DNA from: CADEFX01 sp963806735 | GTDB lineage: Bacteria; Pseudomonadota; Alphaproteobacteria; Rhizobiales; Hyphomicrobiaceae | Assembly (NCBI GenBank): GCA_963806735.1 | Contig: CAWEBE010000025.1 | Location: forward strand, 1-64,000 | DNA: 64,000 nucleotides | Direction: 5' to 3' | Shown: piece after piece, positions 8,667 through 17,342 of the stretch | Position numbering within the stretch: position 1 is the first letter of the stretch | Layout of the letters: the number at the start of each line of letters is the position of its first letter | Notes under the pieces: generated by a model | Told to the model about the DNA's origin: nothing | Seen by the model: the letters and a program-made list of their open reading frames with translations, nothing else | Database searches by the model: none | Position numbers and translations under genes: made by a program

Positions 8667-9509
8667 TCACATGCCACGCTGACGCCAGGCCTTCGATTCG
8701 ACTAGCGCGAAGAAGTCTTCAGTCAGCCGGTGCATCAGATCGGGCTCTTCCAGGTTCACCAGATGGCCAGTCGCCGGTGCCACCGCCAGCCGGATTGCCG
8801 GGCTAACCTGCTTCAGAAACAGGCCCGCCTCCACTGCGGCGCCGTCTTCGTCTCCGACGACGACCAGCCCCGGCACCTTCATCGCAGTCAAATCCTTATC
8901 CATGCTGAACAGTGAGGGCCTGCGAGCCATAACATGGCGGGTTACGAAGGCGTTACCCTGAGCGGAATGCTTCATGAATCGCTGGCAAAATTCTGCGAAG
9001 GCGCGGGGGTTCTTGCGCTTGAGTTGAACGCGGTTGGGTGCCTCGCATAGCCCATTCAAAACTTCTGTGAGACCGCCTTCCTCGTAGAGCTTCGCGCGTG
9101 CCTCGGCTTTCTCCTCGAAATCGGCCTGGCGCGGGTCACCGCCGCTGCCGATGCCGATCATGGTGACCGACATCGCCATTTGCGGATAGCGCAGGGCGAA
9201 ATCCAGAGCCGTACGCGAGCCCATCGAACAGCCGACGATGTGTGCCGTGTCTAACCTGAGATGCCGCATCAGCTCAGCAACGTCATCCACCGCTTGGCTG
9301 TGCGAATAATTCTCCGGCGAGGTCGGCACATCCGACGGCGGGTACCCGCGCGCGTTGAACGCGACGCATTGATAGCGGCGGCTGAAGTGCTGGATCTGCT
9401 TCTCCCAGCTCCACAAGTCGCCGGAGAATTCGTGCACGAACACGATGGGCGTGCCCGAGCCGGCCTCCTCATAATACAGGCGTGCACCGTCAGACTGGAC
9501 GTACGGCAT
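8667..9509 (-). CDS. Alpha/beta hydrolase
   Basis: A 280-residue soluble hydrolase of the alpha/beta fold. The oxyanion region appears as IVFVHEFSGD, the nucleophile elbow as GCSMGSR with the catalytic serine, the acid in VVVGDEDGA, and the catalytic histidine in ATGHLVNLEEPD. These match the esterase/3-oxoadipate enol-lactonase-like branch, although the substrate cannot be read from sequence. No signal peptide, so it is cytoplasmic. The gene stands alone on the minus strand. Confidence 0.88.
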   Translation of the reverse strand: MPYVQSDGARLYYEEAGSGTPIVFVHEFSGDLWSWEKQIQHFSRRYQCVAFNARGYPPSDVPTSPENYSHSQAVDDVAELMRHLRLDTAHIVGCSMGSRTALDFALRYPQMAMSVTMIGIGSGGDPRQADFEEKAEARAKLYEEGGLTEVLNGLCEAPNRVQLKRKNPRAFAEFCQRFMKHSAQGNAFVTRHVMARRPSLFSMDKDLTAMKVPGLVVVGDEDGAAVEAGLFLKQVSPAIRLAVAPATGHLVNLEEPDLMHRLTEDFFALVESKAWRQRGM

Positions 9510-9641
9510 GCTCGCTTCCCATTTGATCGAGACCGGACACTAACAGACAATATTTGATCATCGAGCGGCGCGGCCAAGAAACTTCATGATGTCGCGCTGC
9601 ATAGTCCTACACGGCCGGTGCTACGGAGACCCGAACGCGGC

Positions 9642-9782
9642 TCAGACATCATCGTCGAAACTCATCGCCACCTTGACGAGTGGCATGTTCAAGCCATCTT
9701 TGTGCAAGTGCACAACATTATCGGCGCAGCGCTCGACCTCGAAGACCTGGCTGGCGAACTGATCACGTTCAACCGCACCCAT
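9642..9782 (-). CDS. Possible 46-residue protein, unknown
   Basis: A short open frame from ATG 9782 to TGA 9642, reading MGAVERDQFASQ and ending KVAMSFDDDV. Amino-acid composition and codon use look protein-like. No ribosome site is clear, and a second frame upstream (MDIFVEMRKV...) may be its true start after a frameshift. It sits in a decayed region. Reported as a candidate only. Confidence 0.25.
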   Translation of the reverse strand: MGAVERDQFASQVFEVERCADNVVHLHKDGLNMPLVKVAMSFDDDV

Positions 9783-9859
9783 ACGCCAATTCAACCTTCC
9801 TCATTTCCACGAAAATATCCATGATGCGTAGCGGCGATCAACGTCGACACCAGCTTGAA

Positions 9860-10270
9860 TCATTCGAAGGACGCCCGTTTCATTTTCAGCTTGCTTGGGG
9901 TCGCGGCCCAATTATCTGCCCTGAAATCAGGGCCGCCGCCGTGAGTGAACTTAAGTACACACTTCCCAAGCAGCTCTGCATATTCGCTCTTGACATGCTT
10001 CAGGCGGCCTTCTTCAGGTGCATGCCCTCCCTCTTGTGGCGTACTCGGCATGTCTCATGCCGTGCCGCGCCTTCACGCCGTCGGCGTAACGTTTGGCCAG
10101 CGGGATGGCGTCGGCAAATTTGCCGGCACGGTAGAGCTCTAGCACACGCTCGTTGTGGCTCGCAGTTGGGAGTCAGATTTGTCAGATTGAGCAGGTGCAG
10201 GAGACGGCACAACTCCCACGGCCAGCAGGAATCCACACGCCAACCCTACAGAGCGAAGTGCACTGCGCAT
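9860..10270 (-). pseudogene. Remnant of an exported TPR-type protein
   Basis: ATG 10270, preceded by a GGGG ribosome site, opens a clear signal peptide (MRSALRSVGLACGFLLAVGV...PAPAQ). After about 20 residues the frame stops. The adjacent frame continues with a tetratricopeptide-like helix pair, ERVLELYRAGKFADAIPLAK, followed by KARHGMRHAEYATR. A third frame carries LKHVKSEYAELLGK down to about 9915. At least two frameshifts are needed to join them, and the remaining TPR units are absent. It was probably a periplasmic scaffold protein and is now dead. Confidence 0.5.
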
Positions 10271-10690
10271 GAATGCGTCCCCCCATCCGCGAACGGACGG
10301 TAAGCCTACGCCATGGCTGCGTGGGCTGGCTAGCACCCGCGCAAATGCACGGTGTGAGGCTCCTTCCCGTCGTGAGCTTCAGAACCTTTGCAGTCTCTAG
10401 TTGGCTGCAATAGCGCTCCCAGGCTTGCATCAGAGGGCGACGTCGCTCTAAGGCGTCATCTCTTCGGTAAGCTTGTCCTGCCTTGTCGCCGCTCACATGC
10501 GCCAGAGCGTGCTCGGCCAACTCGCGGGGATAGTTGGTGCGATTGCCGGCCCAATCGCGAAAGCAGGATCGAAACCCATGCACCGTGGCGTCGTTGATGC
10601 CAATTCGTCGCAGCACCATGGCGAGCGCCATCGCCTCAACCAGCCCTGTCGCCGCGATGGCAGCCCGATCGGCCTCGCTCAGCCAAACAG
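10182..10690 (-). pseudogene. C-terminal remnant of a P4-type tyrosine recombinase (integrase)
   Basis: The minus strand encodes the end of a phage or island integrase: AMVLRRIGINDATVHGFRS, then CFRDWAGNRTNYPRELAEHALAH and AYRRDDALERRRPLMQAW. These carry the second catalytic Arg with its HGFR motif, the later His, and the AYRR tyrosine of P4-like tyrosine recombinases. The N-terminal and core-binding domains and the first catalytic Arg are missing. Residues after about 10375 are unrelated read-through. Upstream the sequence passes directly into a C13 peptidase fragment. I see no tRNA gene or attachment repeat beside it. Confidence 0.7.
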
Positions 10691-10869
10691 CGCCGATCGC
10701 CCCAGCAGTGCGACGATCGAGCGGTCCATTCTTCTGTCCCATGGCTGCCTTCGACCATCTTGCAGTCAACACCGAGCTTGTCGAGGGTCCGTCTCAATCC
10801 AATTTGCGGCCGGCCGTTCATTTCCTCGGCGGCAATCGCCGCCACAGCATCATTACCTCCTGCGTCTCG

Positions 10870-11082
10870 GGCGGCGTAGGGCAACTGCGGTTCTTCGCAG
10901 CCAAAGGAGCTGCGATCGGCTCGGGCGGCGGTGATCACGAGGGTGCGGACATCCGCGACGACGGGGACAAAGCTGCCCGAGTAGCATGCCGAGATAACAA
11001 TGACGCGATGGCGGATTCCGGAACGATCAAGCATCAGCTTGAGGTGGACCGGGGTTAATTGCTTGAGCGCAAGATGCGGCAT
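10870..11082 (-). pseudogene. Fragment of a C13 (legumain/caspase-like) peptidase
   Basis: From 11082 the minus strand reads LTPVHLKLMLDRSGIRHRVI then VISACYSGSFV and LVITAARADRSSFGC. This matches the C-terminal part of bacterial C13 cysteine peptidases: the SACYSG segment holds the catalytic cysteine, and the ITAxxADRxSFGC segment follows it. Everything before and after is missing, and the frame then runs into unrelated sequence next to the integrase remnant. It is a truncated relic, not a working enzyme. Confidence 0.6.
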
Positions 11083-11216
11083 CTGGATGGTGAGCTGCGC
11101 AAGAAGAGTTTGCGCTCGGTGATGACAACACTGTTGTGGTCACAACAGCGTCGGTCTGGGCCGCAGACCGGCGTTTTGTGACAAGCTATCGCGAAGGGGA
11201 TCGGGGGGCCCTTGAG

Positions 11217-12284
11217 CTAGCCAAAGAGCGTGCGCTCCATCACGAGGCCGAGCGCAATCGCCATTATCGCGACGGAGGCAAGTTGCACGGCGCGCGGCTG
11301 CCACGGGAATTTGCGCAACCCCATCAGTAGCGGCAACACAATAGCAACGACCAGGGCCTGTCCAGCCTCGACCCCGAGGTTGAAACCCACGAGAGCGGAC
11401 GCAACGCCGTCGGCGGGCAACCCTACCTCCACCAACGCCCCGGCAAATCCGAAGCCGTGGACAAGGCCAAAAACGAAGCTGATGCCCCAGCGCCGCGACA
11501 GTGCTTTCCGCATGTACAGGTTCTCGAAGGCGACATAGGCGATCGAGAGCGCGATGACAGGCTCCACAATCCACCCCGGCAGGGTAAAGATGCCAAGTAC
11601 GGAGAGCGCTAGCGTGATGCTGTGCGCAACTGTGAAGGCAGTGACGATCGCCAGAAGCGATACGATCGAGCCGCCTGGCAGAATCAGGGCAATGACGAAC
11701 ATGAGGTGATCGTAGCCAAGCAGGATGTGCTCGATGCCCTGGTAAAAATAGGCGAGAACTGTGCTGCCTGTTCCCTGTCCATCGTGATCCGTAACTTTCT
11801 CGGTCCCGACTCCGATCTCCGCGCTGCGCTTTCCTTCTTCGAACACGACTTGCGTGGTACCGCCGCTCCAATGAAAATCAGCAATGGTGTGGTGGTTGGA
11901 ACCGAGCAGCGCGTCCGTGCCATCGCGAATGCGCAGTCGGCGGATCGGGCCAGCACATGCGTACAGCACTACGGCTGAAAGGTTCATGCTCTGCGCTGGA
12001 CCAGTCTGCGAGACGTCCACCACGCCCGAGCATGGTGTCCCATCTGCTTGCATGGAAACGTGGCGGATGATGCCCTGCGCGAGATCCTCGGAGGCGGGCA
12101 ACACATCCGCAGGCAAGGTGATCGCGTAGCGTACCGTGCGGCCGTCGATCGTCACGGTGGCATAGCCGGTCGTACCGAGGTTATGGGCCTGCGTGGAGGT
12201 GGGCGTCGCGCAGGCGGCTATAGCAAAGGCCAGAGCAACCCAACCGAACCGTCCAGATCTGTGCTCTATACGGCCCCACGTCAT
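11217..12284 (-). CDS. HupE/UreJ-family membrane protein with exported N-terminal domain
   Basis: A 355-residue protein with a signal peptide (VALAFAIAACATPTSTQA), an N-terminal exported domain of about 130 residues (AHNLGTTGYATVTIDGRTV...), and about seven membrane helices from residue 170. The helices carry the family's histidine-rich motifs: QGIEHILLGYDHLMFVIALI, TAFTVAHSITLAL and FGLVHGFGFAGAL. HupE/UreJ proteins are implicated in nickel or cobalt movement; those with this exported domain are less understood. The ATG at 12284 overlaps the stop of the DUF4340 gene by 4 bases (ATGA), so it is the last gene of the Gld-type ABC operon and probably works with it. Confidence 0.85.
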   Translation of the reverse strand: MTWGRIEHRSGRFGWVALAFAIAACATPTSTQAHNLGTTGYATVTIDGRTVRYAITLPADVLPASEDLAQGIIRHVSMQADGTPCSGVVDVSQTGPAQSMNLSAVVLYACAGPIRRLRIRDGTDALLGSNHHTIADFHWSGGTTQVVFEEGKRSAEIGVGTEKVTDHDGQGTGSTVLAYFYQGIEHILLGYDHLMFVIALILPGGSIVSLLAIVTAFTVAHSITLALSVLGIFTLPGWIVEPVIALSIAYVAFENLYMRKALSRRWGISFVFGLVHGFGFAGALVEVGLPADGVASALVGFNLGVEAGQALVVAIVLPLLMGLRKFPWQPRAVQLASVAIMAIALGLVMERTLFG

Positions 12285-12829
12285 CGTTGCGCTGCCTCAA
12301 ATGCCGATACCAACTCAGCTCCAATGAAGCGGGACATCAGGTAGAGGCGCTGATCACCATCCAACCGCATGTACTGCAGGAAGCCTTCGGGATTGAGGCC
12401 TCCAAAGCGTGCAGTGAGGGATTGGCCGCCGCCCGCAACGTCCACGGTGACCGCCGGATCCTCCAGGAGAAAAGGTCGGGTGTCTATGCCGGTCAGCTCG
12501 TCCGGCTCAATCTTGCGCACCGGGCCCGAATTATGCAGCATCTTGAGGCCAGTCTCTATATGCGCCGGAGCCGCATCTCCAAGGGCGGCGCCATCCTCCC
12601 ACGTCCAAATGCCGTCCTTCGCACGAATGAATACCACCTGCCGGCCAGCACGGCTGAGCATGACCCTCTCGGCGGACTGAGGGGCGATCCGCAGGACGCC
12701 GCTGGCCTCAAACTTCACCAACTGGCGTTGCACCGGTTGCGCACCGAGCACCACCATCACGACGAGAAAGGCAATCCCAAACAATGCGAAGATCGGCAAG
12801 ACGGAACGGGTTAGCGCCGCTCGAGTCAT
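12281..12829 (-). CDS. DUF4340 domain protein of a Gld-type ABC operon
   Basis: A 182-residue protein with one N-terminal membrane anchor (LPIFALFGIAFLVVMVVLG) and an exterior domain of the DUF4340 type, recognisable by VMLSRAGRQVVFIRAKDGIWTW and by the repeated short strands toward the C-terminus. DUF4340 proteins commonly follow GldG-like genes in ABC operons, with unknown role. The start is placed at ATG 12829 because it overlaps the TGA of the GldG-like gene by 4 bases. A longer in-frame leader upstream belongs to the shadow of that gene. Confidence 0.8.
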   Translation of the reverse strand: MTRAALTRSVLPIFALFGIAFLVVMVVLGAQPVQRQLVKFEASGVLRIAPQSAERVMLSRAGRQVVFIRAKDGIWTWEDGAALGDAAPAHIETGLKMLHNSGPVRKIEPDELTGIDTRPFLLEDPAVTVDVAGGGQSLTARFGGLNPEGFLQYMRLDGDQRLYLMSRFIGAELVSAFEAAQR

Positions 12830-14365
12830 CGACGCCACCACCATATGAAACCGCCAATGCAAACCACCGCCGACGGCAACAGGATTACGATGGATAAAAA
12901 CAGCCAGCGGCTTTGCGTGCCCGTCAACAGGATTGTTGGCGGAACCGGAATGCGGGTCTTGACGGCCACGCTGCGCTCTTCCCGCGCCAACCATCGCACG
13001 GCCGCAAGCAGGAGATCGCTGTTGGCCATGTAGGGAAGGAACGAGTTACTGGCGAAATCGCCATCACCGATAAGAACAGTGCGGAAAGGCGGTCCGTCCG
13101 GCAGGAACGACCCCTCCGTCGCAAGTCCAAGCAAGCGCGGATAAACCGTCGGCACCGACGCCGCGGTCTGAGCAGCCTGAGAAGCGGCATCAGCCACCAT
13201 GCGGCTCGCAACGGGAGCGACAGGCCTTGCATAACTGTCACGGCTGCTCTTCATCAGGGGCACCACTGTTACGCCGGACGCGGGCGTCGTCAGCGAAATC
13301 GGACGTATCCCGGGAAAGAACGTCAGGGACACCGTGCGGGTGATAGCGTGCTGCTCGTACCCCGTGACGGCGACCATTTCCGCATCGGTCTGGTAGTGGC
13401 TCAGCGGATCGACGACCACCTCCTGCTCGAGTTGGCCACCCAGGTCGGAAATGAGCTGCGCTAGGTTCGGCTCCAACTCGAAGCCGAGATCGAACAGCAG
13501 GAGCGCGTTGCCCCCGCTGGTGAGAAAGGAGCGCAATGCCGCGCTTTCGCCCGGCAGGAACGTTGTGCGTGGGTTGGCAATAATAATGAGCGTGCAGTCC
13601 TTCGGGATGGCCGACACGGTCGCAAGAAGCAGCTTGCGTGCGAGATAGCCCTGCGCTTCCAACGCACGGCGCAGACGACCGACGCCGTGGCCCGAAGTCT
13701 CGATGACGTGTGAGGATGCTTCACCGTGGCTATGGCTGGTGGCGCCCTCGAGGTGCGAATGGAACTCGAAGCCATCCATCGCGAACTCACCGTGGCCCTC
13801 CACGAAACAGACCGTGATCGCCATCTCGCGCAGCACGCGTTGGATGCCGATCGCGATCTCCGCCTCGTCGGTTCCCTGGATGAGGACACGGCGCCCAGCG
13901 GCTTCGATCACGGCTGCGTTGTAAAGACGAACCCCTTCGCGGCGGGCAATCTCCGGCTGCTTGTCAGGATCGACGCTCACGACAGTCAGATTGGAATTGC
14001 GTCGGGCCATGACCTGCAAGATACCGTTGGCGCGCCGCCCGGCGGCATCCTGTGACCGGTAGAAGTACGTGATGCGCGCGGGCGACTTGAGCCCATCGAC
14101 CACCGCCATGGCCGCGGCCGACGGGGTGTATGTCTTCTCGCGTGTGAGATCGATATGGGTATCGTTGAGGACGAGGGCAACATTAGCAAGCACCCAGAAC
14201 TCCGACGCCAGCCGCAACGCACGTGGTGCCATAGAGCCCTTTCTGAGCGCCACTCAATCGCGTGTCGATCGGCAGCCGCAATGCGGCAACGAACAGCAAG
14301 GTGACAACAGCGAGCCAGCCGATGAACCATGGAAGCTGACCGAGCTGCAGCTCATGCTCGCTCAT
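12826..14365 (-). CDS. GldG-like auxiliary component of an ABC exporter, one frameshift
   Basis: This protein resembles the GldG/ABC_transp_aux family: a membrane-anchored extracytoplasmic subunit of Gld-type ABC systems. The N-terminal frame from ATG 14365, 3 bases after the permease gene, encodes a first helix (WFIGWLAVVTLLFVAAL). The main frame continues with ANVALVLNDTHIDLTREKTY, the family's signature after the anchor, then a large Rossmann-like domain and a last helix near the C-terminus with a WWWRR end. The two parts lie in different frames that meet at about 14,190. The whole span of 1540 bases is one over a multiple of three, so a single extra base (in a GGG run) explains the break. 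Intact length about 512 residues. Confidence 0.75.
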
Positions 14366-14368
14366 GCC

Positions 14369-15070
14369 TCAGCTCCTCGCCAGGGCGCGGACCGTAAGGA
14401 ACAGACCAAGCAAAGTGACGCTGAAAAAGAAGCCGAAGTCGGACACGTACATTGCTCCCACGGCGAATGGGGTGAAATGCGCCAGTAGAGAAAGACCGAG
14501 TAGCCAGTTCTCGAAAGGCTGCGGCAGCAGCGTCGCCAACGTATCGATTGACCAGAGAAGTCCGAACAACCCAAGTGAAACGACCGCTGCAACGATCTGG
14601 TTTGCAGTCAACGCCGAAATCGCCAGACCGATCGAAGCCAGCGCGGCGGCTAGCATGACCAACCCGACGTAGCCGCTGTATATGGGCCCGAAATCCGGCT
14701 CGCTGTAGATTGCAAGCACTGTCGAGTAGACGAGCGTCAGTCCCGTCATGACGAGCAGAACGACCATGCACGCAATGAACTTGGCGAGCACAATTTCGAT
14801 CTCCCGCACGGGCGAAGTCAGCAGCAGCTCGATCGTGCCGCTGCGGCGCTCCTCCGCAAACTGACGCATGGTGATGAGGGGGACCAGAAGTATCAGCTGC
14901 ACGGCCGACTGGAAAAAGATGTGAACCAGAGTCGCCTGCTTGCTCACGATCATCGAAACGACGAATGTGTAGCCGCTTAACACCATGAACACGGCGATCA
15001 CCGCGTACGCAATTGGCGAGGTGAATACCGCGCGGATCTCTTTTTTTGCCAGCGTCGCCAGCACGCTCAT
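14369..15070 (-). CDS. ABC-2 type permease (GldF-like)
   Basis: A 233-residue membrane protein with about six helices that would form the channel of an ABC exporter. It begins with a short amphipathic segment (LATLAKKEIRAVFTSPIAY). After the second helix it carries the family's loop MRQFAEERRSGTIELLLTSP, typical of GldF/NosY-like ABC-2 permeases. The ATG at 15070 overlaps the stop of the ATPase gene (ATGA), and the GldG-like gene follows 3 bases downstream, so all are co-translated. Confidence 0.9.
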   Translation of the reverse strand: MSVLATLAKKEIRAVFTSPIAYAVIAVFMVLSGYTFVVSMIVSKQATLVHIFFQSAVQLILLVPLITMRQFAEERRSGTIELLLTSPVREIEIVLAKFIACMVVLLVMTGLTLVYSTVLAIYSEPDFGPIYSGYVGLVMLAAALASIGLAISALTANQIVAAVVSLGLFGLLWSIDTLATLLPQPFENWLLGLSLLAHFTPFAVGAMYVSDFGFFFSVTLLGLFLTVRALARS

Positions 15071-15804
15071 TGCATGGCCTTCGCTTGCGTGAGCTCGAGG
15101 AACAAGGTCTCGAGGCGGGACGCAGGAGGAACGAAGTCTTCTTGCCTGGCGATCGGCTGAACCGTGAGCAGGCGACCGTCGAGCAGAATGGCGACGCGGT
15201 CCGCTACTCTTTCGATCTCGGCCAGGACATGCGAGGTCACGAGTACCGCGGAGTGCTGCGCGAGATGGCGGATGAGGCCGCGCAGCTCGATGATTTGGCG
15301 GGGGTCGAGGCCGTTCGTCGGCTCGTCCAGCACGAGAAGCGCGGGTTCGTGCAGCACGGCCTGCGCGATCGATACGCGCTGACGGAAGCCGTGGGACAGG
15401 CGCTCGATGATGACATTGCGCACGCTGGAAAGCGATAGTCGTTCGATTGCGGTGTCGGCGGCGCTACGCAACGCCGCGCCGCTCAACCCGCGGAGCCGGC
15501 CCATGAACTCGAGCAGCTCCCACACTCGCATATCCCCATAGAGTGGAGCGTTCTCAGGCACATAGCCGATTTGCTGCCGCGCGGCTTGACCATTGCGCAT
15601 GGTGTCGATGCCGGCGACGGTAACGGTTCCAGAGGTGGGGCTCAGATAACCGGTGACAAGCCGCAGGATGGTACTCTTGCCGGAGCCGTTGGGCCCGAGC
15701 AGGCCGAACACCTCATGTTGCTGCACCTCGAAAGAGACAGCGTCTACCGCCAGCCGTGCGCCGTAGCGCTTACTCAAACGATCGAGCGAGAGCACCGACG
15801 TCAT
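15067..15804 (-). CDS. ABC transporter ATP-binding protein (GldA-like)
   Basis: A 245-residue ATPase that would power the permease downstream. All motifs are present: Walker A GPNGSGKST, Q-loop, signature RLSHGFRQRV (a variant of LSGGQ with SHGFR), Walker B LLVLDEPTNGLDP, and the switch histidine in LVTSHVLAE. The LSHGFRQR signature is usual in GldA/NatA-type ATPases of ABC-2 exporters. The start is placed at ATG 15804 (GGGAG upstream); an in-frame ATG at 15828 is possible. It is the first gene of the five-gene operon running to 11,217. Confidence 0.92.
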   Translation of the reverse strand: MTSVLSLDRLSKRYGARLAVDAVSFEVQQHEVFGLLGPNGSGKSTILRLVTGYLSPTSGTVTVAGIDTMRNGQAARQQIGYVPENAPLYGDMRVWELLEFMGRLRGLSGAALRSAADTAIERLSLSSVRNVIIERLSHGFRQRVSIAQAVLHEPALLVLDEPTNGLDPRQIIELRGLIRHLAQHSAVLVTSHVLAEIERVADRVAILLDGRLLTVQPIARQEDFVPPASRLETLFLELTQAKAMQ

Positions 15805-15881
15805 TGGCTGCTCCCGTCGCGCACGCACTGGACATGCAGTTCCAGTGCGTGCAACCCGGTGCCCTCATGGCGAGGAGAGGC

Positions 15882-16760
15882 TCAGTCGTAGAACTCCGGC
15901 GCCTTCTTCATAGCCTTGAAGGCGTCGGGATCATGCGCCGTGAAAAAGTCGGCCTTCTCAGTCGCCATCTTATAGCGGATCCATTCGTAGGCAGTGAGAA
16001 AGCCCGACGGGTTGTAGGCCAGCACGATGTTCGGCGGCAGGCTCTTCTCCACATTCTCGCGGAAGTAGACGTTGTCGCCTGTCAGGATCACGAGGCCGGT
16101 GTTCTTGAGGCGAACCGTCATCATTTGGCTGCCCGGCGTATGCGCGACCCAGCGCTTGACGACTACACTGTCGTCCCCGAACAGATCGAGATCGCCCGCG
16201 AGCTGCAGCATTTTCACCTTGTTCGGGTAATCGGCGCCAGGAGCTCTCAAAGGCATCACGTCGCCAATGATGTAGGGTCCCCCGGTGCCTGCCTCCGGCC
16301 AGAACGCATTTCGGATCTCATCCTTCTGCACGACAATCGTCGAGTTCGGGAACTTACCGACGTTGCCACCATGATCCAGGTGAAGATGGCTGGGGACAAC
16401 GTATTTGATGTCGTCTGGTTTAAGGCCGATCTTCTCGAGCTGTGTATCGATGGCCACGTCAGGCGTGTTGACAGGCTTGAGCGCATCGAAATTTGCGCCC
16501 CAGTAGCTCGGGTCCTTTATGATGTTGTCGTTGTTGCCGGTATCGAACAGAATATTGCCTTTGGGATGCTTGATCACATAGAAGCCCACAGGGACCTTGA
16601 TGGGCGGATCGGTCGCCGCAAGGTTCTGCAAAATACCCTTGCCGATCGTTAGCGCTCCCGAGCTGAAGGCATACAGTTTGGTATCCTGTGCATGGGCGGC
16701 GATCGCGAAAGCGCAACTCAGGGCGACGCCCGTTGCCACGGGCAGTGCTTTTCGCAGCAT
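15882..16760 (-). CDS. Exported MBL-fold hydrolase (N-acyl homoserine lactonase-like)
   Basis: A 292-residue protein with a Sec signal peptide (ATGVALSCAFAIAAHAQ) and a metallo-beta-lactamase domain. The zinc motif HLHLDHGG is in residues about 125-132, with the later His in HTPGSQ, the Asp in LTGDNVYF and the final His in FFTAHDPD. The order and the VPVGFYVIKHPKGNILFDTG start resemble the AHL lactonase (AttM/AiiA-like) branch, though exported members with other substrates are common. Activity is therefore a guess. A second exported MBL-fold gene runs divergently from 17,343. Confidence 0.85.
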   Translation of the reverse strand: MLRKALPVATGVALSCAFAIAAHAQDTKLYAFSSGALTIGKGILQNLAATDPPIKVPVGFYVIKHPKGNILFDTGNNDNIIKDPSYWGANFDALKPVNTPDVAIDTQLEKIGLKPDDIKYVVPSHLHLDHGGNVGKFPNSTIVVQKDEIRNAFWPEAGTGGPYIIGDVMPLRAPGADYPNKVKMLQLAGDLDLFGDDSVVVKRWVAHTPGSQMMTVRLKNTGLVILTGDNVYFRENVEKSLPPNIVLAYNPSGFLTAYEWIRYKMATEKADFFTAHDPDAFKAMKKAPEFYD

Positions 16761-17342
16761 GCTTTCCTCCCAAGTTATTGTAGAAATTTCGGTCCAATAC
16801 TTTCAGTTTTGGTGAGGCTGCACAAAGCATCCAGATGTGTCAACCCAATGGCGGAGCTTGGCAAACCCTGGGCCGTAATCACGGTATTCACAACGACACT
16901 CGCTGGGACATAACGCGTGCCCCGCTTGTCTACCATCCTGCAGGTTGGGCTTGGATCAAACTCGAAAGAACTCTGCGGTTCCAGCGTGAGTCCCTTTGCC
17001 CCGAAAGCAGACCTTACGGGCGCGGTGGCTTCGATGCCGTTGATCAATCTCAGCCATCTGCAGCTACGTGCCTGAAGCAGGCCCACAAGGATCGCGGCGA
17101 AGATGCTGATGGCCAAGTTGCACAATCGGGAACCGTTACCCATCCCCATATCTGCATGAGCAGCACCCCCTAGTTGGCTCAAGCAGGATCGTCCAGTTGA
17201 CTACTAGGGTGGAAGCTAGGGTTAGAGGAAACGATCTAGAAAAATAATAAGTATAAACAATAAGTTATGAAACTTTCATGGCGGAAGGGTTGTCGCGCAC
17301 GCCACCTAACGATGCGTGCGGATCGCAAGTGGAGGTAACGTC
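16761..17342. other. Divergent intergenic region between two MBL-fold genes
   Basis: About 580 bases. A minus-strand frame at 16775-17182 (135 codons) is open but shows no known motif and has no clear ribosome site, so I do not call it. The part at 17,200-17,290 is unusually AT-rich (AAAAATAATAAGTATAAACAATAAG) and probably contains the promoter of the plus-strand MBL gene. A good GGAGGT site precedes ATG 17343. Confidence 0.45.

Noticed and set aside
16775..17182. 135-codon minus-strand frame between the two MBL genes
   Set aside because: No motif, no clear ribosome site, and competing frames are open. Left as intergenic.
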